From Zeus faber (taxonomy: Eukaryota > Chordata > Actinopteri > Zeiformes > Zeidae), in NCBI GenBank assembly GCA_960531495.1, contig OY482864.1, forward strand, positions 9,429,144-9,493,143: DNA of 64,000 nt, given 5' to 3'. The notes beneath the pieces were generated by a model that made no database searches, had not been told where the DNA came from, and saw only the letters and a program-made list of their open reading frames with translations. Positions 1 through 12,800 of this stretch are shown here, piece after piece (the first letter of the stretch is position 1; each line of letters starts with the position of its first letter). The translations under genes and the position numbers were made by a program.

Positions 1-233
1 ATTAAAAACTAAATAAATATGGCAAATAGATCTAAATAAAGAATAAAAGTTTGTGGTGTGGCACGTCTTGTCAACATATTTTACACAATGGATATTTACC
101 GTCTGCTTTGGGTCGGAACTTAAATAAAGTTTAAAAAACGGCAAACTATGAATGCATGTGTCCTTGTTGTCAACGATACATCATCTTTCTGCTTCTCCTC
201 AGAGTTCTGAATGCTGCGCTCCGTTGCTGCTCC

Positions 234-300
234 GTGTGTGTGCGTGTGTGTGTGTGCGTGTGTGTGTGCGTGTGTGCGTGCGTGCGTGCGTGTGTGTGTG
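234..300. repeat. (GT)n microsatellite
   Basis: Alternating GT/TG with scattered C interruptions (GTGCGT variants). Both short reading frames across it are artefacts of the dinucleotide. Confidence 0.9.
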
Positions 301-514
301 TTGGCAAACGCAACCTGCCCTCAAGGGAGTGGGACTAATTTATATATCAACAAACCTGATTGAGTTGAAAGGTCAGCTAGAGATCGTCTAAACTGATTGG
401 CTTTCCGTTATAACTTGCCGAAAGCGGAAATGAATAGATCTGCAGATTTTTTTTATCGAACTGATTGAGTCTTTTATTTTTTCACAAGGAAATAAATATG
501 GTGATAATTATCGT

Positions 515-640
515 TATCATTTTCAAATTCAAGTTCAAGAGATTATTTGTCACATACATATACATACGGTCATACATATATGCAGTGAAATGTCATTTCA
601 TCACCCAGCACTCATTCAAATTGTGCTTACAAGGAATTAT
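515..640 (-). repeat. Dispersed repeat fragment, inverted copy of the 50.9 kb and 57.5 kb repeats
   Basis: The stretch reads TTCAAG.., TTTGTCACATACATATACATAC, then CATACATATATGCAGTGAAATGTCATTT. The reverse complement of 57640-57730 carries the same order of words. It resembles the 3' end of a fish LINE or SINE with a short TTGAATC-type tail. The family name is not certain. Confidence 0.6.
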
Positions 641-973
641 TTTCACCAGACATTATGACCGGAGAGATTTGAATATGTCGGACTTCAACAGTTCGTCAAA
701 AAACAATAATTGCCAGATAACGCAAACTCTGGCGCCAGGAACTGGAGGGTTGTAGAGCCATGTTCGAATGGCTAGAATGCATAATCTGAGTGGGGTTTTT
801 TTGTTTTGTTTTTTTCTTTCAGAAAAAAAACACTCATGTTTTGCAGACATATTGAAACCTGACATGCTGAAAAGGAGCATAATATTTTTGATTATAGTAG
901 TAATAATAATAATAAGAGGTCCCCTTTAATGCTGGACAGGATATCTCACCTGTGTTGCTTCTCTCTATTCCAG

Positions 974-1281
974 CTCTCCTGGACTGTGATTCCTCCCTGT
1001 TCAGTATAGACGTGGGCTCTGTGGAAACGAATATTGTGCGGTTCCATCTCCGTGACCCGAACCTTAGTCCCTCAGAGTTTTGTGAGCGTATGGCCCTGGT
1101 TGGGAACCGTGAGGAGGCCGCTCTGGGGGAGGGGGTTCAGGTTCGCATGTTCCCTTACGTGGGGGGCTATGTGCGGGCTGTGTGGCATCTGGGAATAAGC
1201 GCAGAAGACACCCGGATGGCCATCCAGAAACTGCAGTTTGTAGCACGGCAGTACTGCAAGGAAAAGCTGCAGGCACAGTGA
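974..1281 (+). CDS. tha1: Threonine aldolase, last exon of the upstream tandem copy (partial)
   Basis: This is the C-terminal exon of a PLP-dependent low-specificity L-threonine aldolase, which splits threonine or allo-threonine into glycine and acetaldehyde. It follows an acceptor (TTCCAG) and opens in phase 1: (G)CT CTC CTG GAC TGT. The roughly 102 residues read ALLDCDSSLF, then VETNIVRFHL, LSPSEFCERM, VRAVWHLGIS and ST/AEDTRMAIQKLQFVA-like words before TGA at 1279-1281. It aligns block by block with the last exon of the complete copy at 9536-9849, with the same starting phase. Earlier exons are outside the window. Expression or loss of the rest of the gene cannot be judged here. The C-terminal small domain looks intact. 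Confidence 0.85.
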
Positions 1282-3120
1282 GACCCAAAACGACTCCGAA
1301 TGAAGAACAAGACCGACTAAGAACTCTTAAAGTGAAGAGAACCTAACTCTGGGATCAATTTGACTTCAAATTATTCAAAGGCTTTTCAAAAGATGAAGAC
1401 TTACACAAACTCCTTAGATTTTTCCAGAAATATAAATTTGAATACATGTGACATTGAGAAATTATGGATTTTTTTTAAAATCAATTACCTGATTTGATGC
1501 TCATTTTCAGGACGCAAGCTTCGACAGCTAGGTTACCGTGGCTGTGCATTCCATCTAGTTTGGCCTGGAAGAGTATAGATGTAGGCAAGGATGACTAATG
1601 CAGCGTTCACATTTTGGATTTTTTTAAATAAATACAATAAAAAAAATCTAAATAATTAAAAAGAATGTTTGCATTTTTCTCTGCTTTGACATTGCTCATC
1701 AAATATTTCCATAGGTTCAGGATTTGTCTCTTTCAACTCTGTCACACGTGGGTTCAACGGGGTTCCAGCTGTATTTCTATTTGCATATGAGAACATTTGT
1801 CTGCTACTCCTTTTTAATCATGGTTCAAAAGTGACATTAACACTTAACTTCATCACTTTGTTCTTTGCAACTGCACTGTGATACAATGTGTACAATGTGG
1901 GACTTTAATATACTTTGTAGTACTTAGTATACATTATTGTTCTGGCCCTCTAAAAAGGGGCCAAACAGCTCATGACAGCCAGTCAAAGCTGAAGTTAATC
2001 GCGCTTATTTCTTACTAATGATAACTTTCCTCCCATACAGTGAGTGCAAAGACTGCAGAACTGCGCAAGTATTGTCAAAATATGAGATTGTTTATTGCAT
2101 TATATGGAATGTAAATTGCATTATCTTGAATGCTGTGCAAAGTCACACAGTGGGGGCCCTCAGTTCGTTGTCTTTTTGTTTGTTGATTGACAGATCTTTG
2201 ACCAGCTTTGGCTGTGCACTCACTACTTTATTATTTGTATATGTTCATTTGGAGCATTATAGGGCCGCTGTACACAGAGATAGCAAACAACACACACACA
2301 TACACACTTATGTATGTGCTGAGTAGTGGGATTCAGGGCCAGTGGTTCAGTAAATTAGGCCTGTATTGACGATGCAAATAGATATGACTCATATGTTATC
2401 CTGTTGAACAAGTTTTTCCCCCTCCCCCTTTGTGTCTAATAGTTGATGCATTTTTTTTTATCGGCCTCATCTACCTCAAAACACGTTATATTAAAAAAAT
2501 TTGGCCTTTAAGGAGTGATTGAAGTAAATGTTGAAAAAGTGGAAAAAAACAAAACAAAACACAAATTTAAATAGTTTCTGAAATTTTCAGATACCCCAGA
2601 TAAACTGATGGGATATGAACAGCCTTCATAACAAAGTGCAAATTGTGTGAGTGAATGTTATTGAATATTTCTTTAAAAGGGAATTTATCCTCAAAATATG
2701 AAGTAAGTATTAATACAGTCTGTATATGTCCTCCAACTGCTGGTACATGTAATGCACGTCAGAGCCCCAACATTTGTATTTATAATCTTTTAAAAAATGG
2801 CTTTGCTGTTCAATGACCGTGTCATTAATTGATTGAGATGATTTTATGTCAAAGTATGGGTGGTAGATCTCAGTATCTTATGTAGAAATATCTCTCATTT
2901 CAAATGAATGTAAAGAAAGAGACTCCTGCACACTGTCTAAAGTTGCAATTAAATTATTATTTTTTAATATTTCTTGATTAGAATTCTGCACAACATTTGT
3001 AGTGTTTAACTGACTGCTTGTGAGAATTCAAGCCTTTGATTTTTTGATTGCCTCTGGACAACCATTCAATTGGTTCTTTCACAGACCTAGGCCAAAAATG
3101 AATTAAAAAAATAACCCAAT

Positions 3121-3164
3121 AATAATCATTATTATTATTATTGTTGTTATTGTTGTTGTTGTTG

Positions 3165-3211
<47 letters not shown>

Positions 3212-3241
3212 AATAATAATAATAATAATAACAATAATCAT
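3121..3241. repeat. ATT/GTT and AAT triplet tract with inverted symmetry
   Basis: A long (TTA)n tract with GTT interruptions is followed by (AAT)n. The two halves are complementary and could form a hairpin. The poly-Asn reading frame on the minus strand is a product of the triplet. Confidence 0.9.
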
Positions 3242-4377
3242 TACAATAATTATATGTTTTTGAACCTTTTATAACAATAATAATACTAATTATTATTTAT
3301 AGAATTATTATTCTTATTTCATAATAATAGTTTTTATACTTTACTACTATAGTGGTTATGTTTAAAACGTTTATAGTTGGTATAGCACACTTTTTATGTA
3401 CTCACAACTAATATACCAAACTTGTGTTAAGTTGTTAATACTACATATCTGTACTGTATATCGTGTGTTAGAAGTTGAACCTAACATGTGCTTACATTTA
3501 GTTAAATATTTTTTCATGTATTTTTGGTTACTTTTGATGACCAAAATAACGTTTAACAAATATAACCTACTAAAGTACAGCTTAGGTTACAGTAGGTTAA
3601 GTGGTAAGGTTAAGATGAGTGTTCTTTCACAACGCTTACTATATTAATGAAAAGTATACTAAATATATATTTTAAATTAGTACATAAAAGTAAATAATGA
3701 TTTACTTTCATGTATTAAGTAAAAATATAATAACACAGTATTGACAATTATAGATAGTATATTTCTCCCAATTTTTATTCTCAGAAGTAAAAAAAATAAA
3801 TCTACTTTTAACAAACTTTATATTTCAAAAATATACTGGTAGTATGTACAAATACACCTTTTTCCACTTGGATGTAATCAACGTTTGCTGACATATTCTC
3901 CCTAATCCTTAAAAGCCAGTTTCCTCTTTATCCATACATTTTAATGTTGTTTTTAATGTTGTTTTTTAGATTCCTGCATGGTCATTATGCCTCTATTATA
4001 ACTGGTAAACTGACAGAGGGATGATAAGGTTATAATAGAATGCATTGATATCATTTAGAAAAAGAGAAAAAAACTTGGGTCTTCAACAGGGCCCCACCCA
4101 GGATAGGTGAACACGTTTTGAGGTATGTCAATAGGGTGAGGTGTTGACATATGTGACATAAAACAGAGTCTGGTCACGTTTTGCTGAGTGCAGTAGCTTC
4201 GAAAAAGACAATGAACAGAGTGAGCCCAAACTTCCTCCGTGTGTTACCCCAGGAATTCTGGTGAGTATTATAAGCTTTTACCTTTTATCACACAGCAATC
4301 TATAGGCTGCATTAAATACATTGAATACATTAAATGTTACACCAATCTCTGTCGCAATGTAGCTGAATGTTATTCTC

Positions 4378-4446
4378 CCTTGTAAGTCGCTTTGGATAAA
4401 AGCGTCTGCTAAATGACTAAATGTAAATGTAAATGTAAATGTAAAT
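4378..4446 (+). repeat. Fish SINE/LINE 3' tail with (ATGTAA)n end
   Basis: The stretch reads TGTAAGTCGCTTTGGATAAA and AGCGTCTGCTAAATGACTAA, then repeated ATGTAA units. This is a very common tail of dispersed repeats in teleosts. A diverged copy in the opposite orientation lies at about 57235-57320. Confidence 0.75.
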
Positions 4447-6124
4447 AAATACCTGCATTACCTGATCTACCTGTGAATGGGACCTCACAAATGTTCATAC
4501 GAGCAGTAATAACTTTGAAAAAGCCCGCCTAAATGTATACTTTTTACGTATCGTTTTCTTACTAAATCTGAATCTTTGTGCGTCCTCTGTTTGAATGGAG
4601 GGGCCCATGGTGCCACAGAGGCTCCAGGGGCATCGGGACTTCAAACTACTAACCAAAATACTGCATGTTTAATCAGGAAAATAATAATAGAATAATAAAA
4701 TATAGAATTTATAATAACAATATCAACTATTACGGCTAAATACTGTTTATTAAATACCATTATGCATAAAGACACCTGCATATCACACCTTGAGTGACCA
4801 GGTGGCAACAAACCAAATGTGGGACAGAGTACGTTTGCGTGGGACAATGCGGGAAACGTTACCAACGCTGAGAGGTAGTCCAAAAATTGTTGATATAATG
4901 TCTATCTAACTTAAAAAATATATACATTTATGTTCTGTTAAAAAAAAAAAAAAAAAAAAAAAACGGAAAACAGAAAACTAAACTTGCATACCGCTCATGA
5001 CTGACAGGATCTGACATGAAAATTGGAATTGCACCCCTGGGCGGATCTCAATCTATTTCACAATCGAATCACATTAGAAGGAAATGTTACAAGGTTCAAC
5101 CAACAAGACACCCATGAGCTGAACACTTCTGTGAGGTCATCAATGTCCCCGGATGGCTGGATGAACTCAATGGAATAAAGTTTACAGCAATCCATAACAT
5201 ACTTTTTTTTTTAAATACCGTATTTTCTACTTTATTAAACTGGAACGTCGCAAGAAACAGCCATTCAATGTGTTTCTGTTTTGCTTGTGGTATTCTATAT
5301 GCTGTTCCCATTGTTGGTGGCGTGGTCCGCCTCCCCCAGCAAGAATGCAAAGATGTGGCACGAAGAAGGAGTGAAAGGCAACCGCAGCGAATTCAGTAAA
5401 GCGGCATACAGCTAGTTGTGGTCAGTCAAACTGCCGATGTGGATGAACATTCACAAAAAAAAGAGCGGCACCCACCGTCTCAAAAGACAAAGAATAAAAC
5501 CCAGTCGCCCTATTAGAGCGAAGACGAGGACAAACCCAGATGTTGGAGAAAAAAAAAAGTAGTGCGATTTTGAATGGAATTCTGAGACCAAAACAGATGA
5601 TTTCATAGATTGGCACTTTACCCTCTGAGCACTAAACTTTTAATGAACATTTTTCACTACCTTTACATTTTAGCTCATATTAGACTAATTTTTGACGGTA
5701 AAGTGCAGTGTTTTATATCTCTGGATTCAGCACAACCTAGGCGAGGTGACCGCCACTTTCTAACGTCACATTTTTAGAATAATAAAGATACGTCATAACT
5801 GACAACCCCGACAACTTGCATTTTTTATTTATTCATATTCCACAGAAAACCTAAATATATTTTTTGACAACACAAACATGTAGTCACAGGTCTTGTAAAC
5901 ATGTATAAGTCTTCCCCACACTAGTATATTGTAACCGTAATTTCAGACATATACTGTAATTGTCTACTCTGCAAATTAATTTCCAGTGCTTGACGCACTG
6001 TCAGCATGTTTTTCCACACAATTCTTTGAAATTACAGTAGTTTACAATAGTTTTGACCAGTGTCCAGTTATATATTAAAATTCCAATGCAAAGGAGTCAA
6101 GCAGAAGGTCATGATATTAAATCG

Positions 6125-6640
6125 TACTGTTAGGACCGCGACAAGGAGGGACCCAAATGCGCGACAAGGAGACCGTGGCCGGACCGGGGTAAAAGGTTTA
6201 TTCGGGAACACAGTGGAGACGCCAGAGGATTTCCGGTCGGGTAGGAACGGGTCCGCGCCGGCGGGTGTAGCGGACCAGGTGGAGCGGGACAGGGCGGGAC
6301 CAGGTGAGGACACTTGACGGAGCGATCCAGGGGGTTCCGTCGGGGAGGCGGACAATCGGGGTGGACGGAGCAGGAGGGGACGACTCGAGCGAGGAGGAAA
6401 GGCAGGCGAGGGCACGACAAGATACTTGGAACGATGGACGCGGGCGGGGCCAGGCGCGACATGAACACGGGTAGGTTCGCTAACGGTCTGGCAACGAGTG
6501 ACCTGGGGAGCTGGAGAATAAATACTGCGTAAATGAAGGAGGTAACAGATCCCAGGTGTGTGGAATTGGCCGAAGGGAGGAGCAGCGGATGGGGCAAGAG
6601 CGGCCTCCAGTGGCGCTGGGAGGCCGCTCTACATTATATA
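6125..6640 (-). mobile_element. GC-rich transposable-element-like fragment (family unclear)
   Basis: Abrupt change from AT-rich flanks to a GC-rich, purine-rich stretch without codon structure. It carries an AATAAA word on the minus strand near 6200 and ends at a 12-bp perfect stem (6597-6608 with 6619-6630). The composition and wording resemble LTR-retroelement-derived repeats seen in many fish, read on the minus strand. No protein domain is visible, so this is only a candidate. Confidence 0.35.
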
Positions 6641-7019
6641 CAGTATGAATGTGGAAGTAGAGCTGTGTGCGGCTTTTAACCCCAGTGACCTCACCCTCAC
6701 CTTGCTTATACTTCCACCAAATCCTTTGCTTCTGCACTGTAAAAAAAAGAAAAAAAGAAGACCAAATGTTCAACTACACCCATTTCTGACTTCTTACATA
6801 CCCAGAGAGGAGAAAATAGGATGTGTGAATATTGAAATGATTGCTTTAAAGCCTTTAATCAGTTTGCTGGATCTAAACTGGGACAGAAGCATCACGCGGT
6901 TACAAATCTTCTCGTTTTCTTCCAGGGTTTTGACAAAGGGCGCCATCAATTCGAAACGACACCATGTGCTCCCCGCTGTGCTGGGACGAAGCCCTGCTCT
7001 GTCCCATTACACTGTGAGA

Positions 7020-8082
7020 ATGAGCAGCCTCTCAACGTCCAGGACGTTCAACATCCGGACCGTGGATGTGCGCACTGACTCGGTCACCCGGATCGGAGCG
7101 GCGATGCATCGGGCCATGGCTGGAACTGAGTTTGAAAAAGGACCGTTGGGAGAGGATCTGAGAGTGAAGGGTAAGGGCTAAGTAGGTTAAAAATAAGACC
7201 TATAATGTCAAATTTTTATAAAGTGGTTTCAAAATCACATGACAGCATTCATAGATTGATGTCAAAAATAATTGGCTCCATGTGGTGACCTGCAAACAGG
7301 AACCCATGAAAGGATAATAATGTCAATTTTCCACCTTGAGCTTATTTTCAATCTGAACCATAGAGAGAGAATCTATAATCAAATGCTTCTGTGCAGTTAT
7401 TTGACAATCTTAGTTTTCAGGATTAAACCACATAATCTACATAGAATGTGAGTGTGACTAGTGTGGAAAAATATGACCCTAAAACTAAAGAAATCAGCCA
7501 AAAGCCAGTCTATCTTGGTCCCAATGTTTTGCTGTAATGTGTCCAGAGTTGCAGAAGATGGCAGCTGACATGTTTGGGATGGAGGCTGCTTTGCTCGTCC
7601 CCTCTGGAACAATGTCCAATCTGATCGCAGGTGAACTGATCTCTGGATGTTTTGTACAGAGCAACCAAAACATCATTTGCATCAATCACATGAGCCGCAG
7701 GTTGCATAAGTCACTCACTGTGCGTTGTGTGTGTTGCACATTGTCGTCCAGTGATGGTTCATTGCATGGAGAGGGGCGATGAGATGATCGTAGGGGATCT
7801 GTCCCACATGCGTATCTACGAGCAAGGAGGGAGTGCACAGGTGAGCGTGCATGAGAGGCCACACACTGATCTCCGGCCTTACCCGCTCCTATACGCCGGA
7901 CATTTGTCCGCCTCAGCCTTCACCCTCTATTTCATGCTTTTTGGAACATCTGACAACACTAAAATCAAACAACTCAATATCTTTTTAGCATCTCGTTTAG
8001 CCTCCTTTTCTACAGTGCAATATCGTTTAAATGTATGGATTTGACAACATTAGTGTTTGAGGGACAAATCTTTTTCTAATTG

Positions 8083-8122
<40 letters not shown>

Positions 8123-9849
8123 CTGTGTGTTCTGTGACTGTTTGTGTGGCAGTTGGCTGGTGTCCACTCCATGCCAGTGACGACTCTCCTTGATGGAACC
8201 TTTGACCTGGACCAGCTAGTGTCAAATATTCGCCATGACTACCCGAAACCATTCTACCCACGCTCACGCCTCATATGTTTGGAAAACACACACAACATAA
8301 TGGGAGGCCGTGTTTTACCACCGTCCTTCTTACAAGAGGTCTGTGATTCTTTAATCTCAAATGCATGAAAACATTTTGAGACACTGTTTTTTCAACCAAT
8401 GTCAGTCCATATGGTCATGCGGTTTGTTGTTTTTCCTTTCTTCCTGATTAATTCCAACTTCCCGTATTGACTCTACTCAAACAGTTGTTATAAATAAAGC
8501 TTATGCGATTCAGCTCTGCTGAATTTATCGTGCTTAGTATTTAATCTCATAGTTTATTTATGGGCAAGCCATTATGAGAGACCCGTACCCAATGTTGAGA
8601 ATATTACTGCAAAGTAATCTAATTACTAGTGAGTAAACCATGGAATTTTTGATACAGATCCTTTCTATGTTCTATACCGTGGATTACAGTTACCATATTT
8701 TGTGATGTAATTATGCAACGTCATGACATGTTTCCCGTTACTCTCCAAGCCTGCCCATTTCCTGTGTTAACTTGTTTTCAGTGGTGCAGTGCCCCCTCTA
8801 ACTTCCCTTGAGACCAGCTCCCATGGCCCTTTTTAACATAATCCTTGAAAATGGTGCATGCTAGGTGCGTGCTATCACAGACAGACATGGACTTGCAGTC
8901 CACATGGATGGTGCCAGGCTGATGAATGCTGCTGTAGCCCTGGGAGTGTCTCCACGCACCATATTGCAGCATGTAGATAGTGTCAGCGTAAGCCTGTGCA
9001 AGGTGAGCCTGCAACACATATGCAGATTTCTGATATTAAATGTCTCTGAACAAAGACAAAATGCTTTTGGACCTTTGACATCTCATCCTGAGTACCTACA
9101 GTGGCCCCCCTAATCATAGCTGTGTCATCATACCTGACTATACTTTTTTTTATATTTGGCTTGGTATATGCTCTTCTTAGGGTCTTTTGAAATCAGTTTC
9201 CAATGCTCTATGCCTCTGGCAGGGTTTGGGAGCCCCTGTGGGCAGCCTGCTGTGTGGCTCACAAGACTTCATATCCAGGGCTATCCGATGTCGTAAAGCT
9301 CTTGGAGGGGGGATGCGGCAGGCTGGCATCTTAGCAGCCGCTGGGAAGCTGGCTCTGGAAGACATGGTGTTGAGGCTGGAGGAAGACCATCGCAATGCCA
9401 AGACCTTTGCTAAAGGTTAGTTGGTCATATAAGAGCAATCCACTATGGCAGAGGTCTCACAGTGTATGTTGGGGGTGGGTTAATGCTGAACATTATATCT
9501 CACCTTTGTTGTGTCTCTCTTTATCTCTCCTCCAGCTCTTTGGGAATGTGATTCTTCTCTGTTCCATGTAGATATGGACTCCGTGGAAACAAATATTGTG
9601 TGTTTCCGTCTGTGTGATCCCAGCCTAAGTCCCTCAGAGTTTTGTGACCATATGGCCCAGATATGGACGGGCGAGGAGGTTGCTCTGCAGCAGGGGGTTC
9701 GGGTCCTTATGTTGCCCTTTTTTGGGGGCATTGTGCGAGCTGTGTGGCATGTTGGAGTAAACGCAGAAGACACCCAGATGGCCATCAAGAAACTACAGTT
9801 TGTGGCCAGACAGTATTCTAACAACAAGCAAAATAACAGGCTCCAGTAA
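7020..9849 (+). CDS. tha1: Low-specificity L-threonine aldolase, complete downstream copy, 7 exons
   Basis: PLP enzyme of glycine/threonine metabolism. Coding exons: 7020-7170, 7547-7630, 7752-7840, 8153-8338, 8865-9002, 9223-9415, 9536-9849. All joins keep phase and give 384 residues. Motifs in order: [10 protein letters not shown] near the N terminus, [60 protein letters not shown], and SLCK/GLGAPVG with the predicted PLP lysine as the last codon of exon 5. The next block, [13 protein letters not shown], is also typical. The usual GDDVxGEDP stretch is replaced by [10 protein letters not shown], so substrate handling may differ. The frame stays open upstream through an acceptor-like site at 6925, with an Arg/Ser-rich leader that could be a mitochondrial signal. 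An earlier start is therefore possible. THA1 is a pseudogene in humans. Confidence 0.85.
8084..8119. repeat. (GT)n microsatellite in a threonine aldolase intron
   Basis: Uninterrupted GT repeat about 35 bp upstream of the exon that starts at 8153. Confidence 0.9.
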
Positions 9850-12800
9850 AATGAGGCCGAAAGACTGGCCCAGACTGAATTGGTAACTCCGACTCATCTG
9901 TCCCACATTTGAAGTGACAAACAATATGCTGCTGCTGCTAGTCGCGAGAGGGTTGGTTCTAGAGCCGCCCGTTGATCCACTTGTGGCACCAGGGCATCTT
10001 CGGGCAACCCTTCCCTTTGCCGGAGCCCCACATTGGGCCAGCGGTTGTCAACCTCTGATCACTGATCCAGGATGGTCAATATGAGTCTGAAGCATGATTA
10101 TTTATCCAATAAGTCAAAAAACAAGGCTTGGGAAGCCGTTTGAAATCGTGTTCAATCCTGACCGTATCTTTTACACGGGTGAGCTTTGAGGCTCTGCTAC
10201 TAGAAGGGGGTTAAATTGTTTTTTTTTTTAAGGAGGGGTTCCAAGAGGTTTGGGGTTAATGTTTAAATGTAAATTAATGTTCAGAGGGTTGGCCACCGCC
10301 CGTGGAGCTGCTATGATTTGTTATTTCAGATAAAATATATTTCTCTCAAAGCTATTCAAAACCCAATACATATTTATTTTTGTTATAGTGTAGAAGAAAC
10401 TCTCCTGCATTGTCGGTGAGGTTAATCTTCCCGCTACAAGAAAACAAAAACTGAGAATATTAAAGATATTTATTCTGCAGAATAAAGAGAAGAATTCAGT
10501 ACTGCTCCAAAGCAGTGTTCTGACCATTCTGACCCTATTTGTGGGGAAGACAGTTTTATACCAAAGAGAGGTTGTGGGCCATTTGTCAGAAGTCATTTAC
10601 AAGACTGTGCCCCTCATTTGTCCTGTTGGTGTTACCCTCAAACGGTGAATTCACAGGTACTTGCAAACTTTTGGTGGGATGCCCTTGAGTAGAGGAAAAA
10701 ACAATATTAGTGAGTCTGTCCCCTCATCTGTGGAGGAGACAACCATCATTAGACAAGAGCAATATTAGGTATGGTGGATTTCTTGGCTGCATTGGCTCCA
10801 ACATTTCCTATAGAGATGGGGTCAAGTACGTTATTGTGAACAACACAAATAGGAAGATAAAATGGGGGGGGTTATGACATCACAACATTAAACAGATGTT
10901 CTGTATGTCTCATCAATCAGCTACACCACAGTGTATCACACTTGCAAGGGCTATTATCAACATATCTGTAAATCAATGAAGCAATCACTTTCATCTATAA
11001 TCTGTGTACTTTTCAGGATAGTCAGATTGATACCCTCAACGTTTTTGCTAGGAGGAAACAAGGGAGAGAACCATTCTGACTTTATTTATCAATTAATCTA
11101 ATGTAATCTAAGGAAAAAAGGAGAGTACTATTCTACTTCTTCTACTTCTTGCCCTCAATGCTTTTGCTAGGAGGGATCAAGAATGATCTGTAATAGTTAT
11201 GTTTTCAATAATGTTGATTTATTATTGAATAACAAAAAAAAAATACAAAAATAAAGATAAACAAACAAAAACCACGATTCTCCTGATCGATGCAATATTG
11301 GCCACTTCCAGGGTCCTCCAGATGGATTATCTACTGCTTGTTCTATCCGAGGGGAGGATTTCTGAGTTTAACAAAGCTTCTTCAACGATCCTCTAGATCC
11401 GTACAATCTTTAAGCTTACTCAGAGCTATTTCCTTCACAATAGCTTTTCCTTCGATCTTCCCTGGTTGGTAGAATAGCTAAGCGTACTCAAAGCTTTTCC
11501 TACGATCTTCCTTGATCGGTACAATATCTCAGTTAGTCCTCACCTTAATTTGTTCAGGATCTCGTGTTGTCTCCTCTGGATCTGTCAGTCATGTCTAGAT
11601 GACACCTTCTTGGATGTCTTACGGTCGGTTCCTGCCTGCCGTTGTGCACACAACCTGGGTATGAAGAGGTCCAACAGAGTCAAGCAGAGAATCTGGTTAA
11701 AAAAAAAAACCTCTATTGTCCTCATTCAAATAGTTGATTACATGCATTTTTCTCTCACAGTAGCAAGACTTCAATAATCAAAAAAAGGAAGAACAATTCT
11801 GCCTACTTTTAACCTTAAAATAGGGAGAGTATTAGCCTCCTCATAAGGCTAATAAATCTTTTTGATTTATTTAAAAATTATTTATATAGCACTGTGTATT
11901 CACACTCAACCAAAAACAACTGAATTTACCAACCCCAAAGGAGACCAATAGCTTCCCACTTATGAAAGCAACTTCACTTGTTCATCATCGGATACATCTG
12001 ATCATACTGATTTATCTTAAATTATCAAAATGTCCATCAATGTTCACTCTCAAAACAGCCTCAATCAAGGTAAACCATACTCAGATAATGAAACCAATAT
12101 TCATAGCACTCAACCGTATTTAAATCAAATCAGCTTTTCCGCATGTGATCAATAAAATCAATAATACTCCATTAATTAGGCGAATGCCTTGATTAGTCAG
12201 TCCGTTGCCAAGTCTCTTACTAACTAATTGCAAACGCAATATGAGAAAAATAACTACTGTAATCCTATATGTGAGAACAAGCAATCATGTAGGTTATAAC
12301 CAGATCACGCACATATAGGTAAATGCAGGTGTCTATTGAAAAGAGTGTGGATAAACCGCACTGGCCTGATTCACAGGATTTATAATTCTTATGCGCTGTC
12401 ATCCGCAAGCTCCTGGTGTCTGTGAAGAACTGCCAGATGTCTTGTCATCTGCCCCTTGGATGATCCAATTCAGAGACATTCCATCTTCTCTGTCTTTCCC
12501 CCAGCTCTCACTCAGCAAAGTAAAAGAGAGGAAGAAAGAAAAAAAAAAAGAACAACACAAGAGTTCAGTGTCTTAAGACCACTCTAAATTCTTATACATA
12601 CTATAATCCAATTCAATGAGACATACATTATCAGCTTTTTTATTTCTCGCGCATTTGAAATTAACTAATGTTTACTTTTATTCATATGACGCATTTAAAT
12701 CTAAATTGTATATTAGTCAATCTAATATCACCTCTAATTAATTATTTTATTCTATTTTCCTATTTAATAAAATTTTATTTCTATTTATTTTATTTTATTT

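Larger units (their letters stand above)
1..973. other. Upstream intron or flank of first threonine aldolase copy
   Basis: No exon is recognisable here. The stretch ends in a pyrimidine-rich splice acceptor just before 974, so it is most likely the last intron of the partial threonine aldolase gene. It holds a GT-rich microsatellite (234-300), a dispersed-repeat fragment (about 515-640) and short poly-T and AAT runs. Confidence 0.55.
1282..6925. other. Intergenic region between the threonine aldolase copies
   Basis: No coding exon is seen. A possible polyadenylation signal (AATAAA) lies near 1630 in an A-rich stretch. The rest is AT-rich DNA with an ATT/AAT inverted triplet tract (3121-3241), a SINE/LINE-type tail (4378-4446), a poly-A run (about 4939-4963) and a GC-rich repeat-like block (6125-6640). 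Predicted reading frames here lack family motifs. Confidence 0.6.

Noticed and set aside
2978-3241. Poly-asparagine protein
   Set aside because: Translation of an AAT triplet tract; the rest has no motif.
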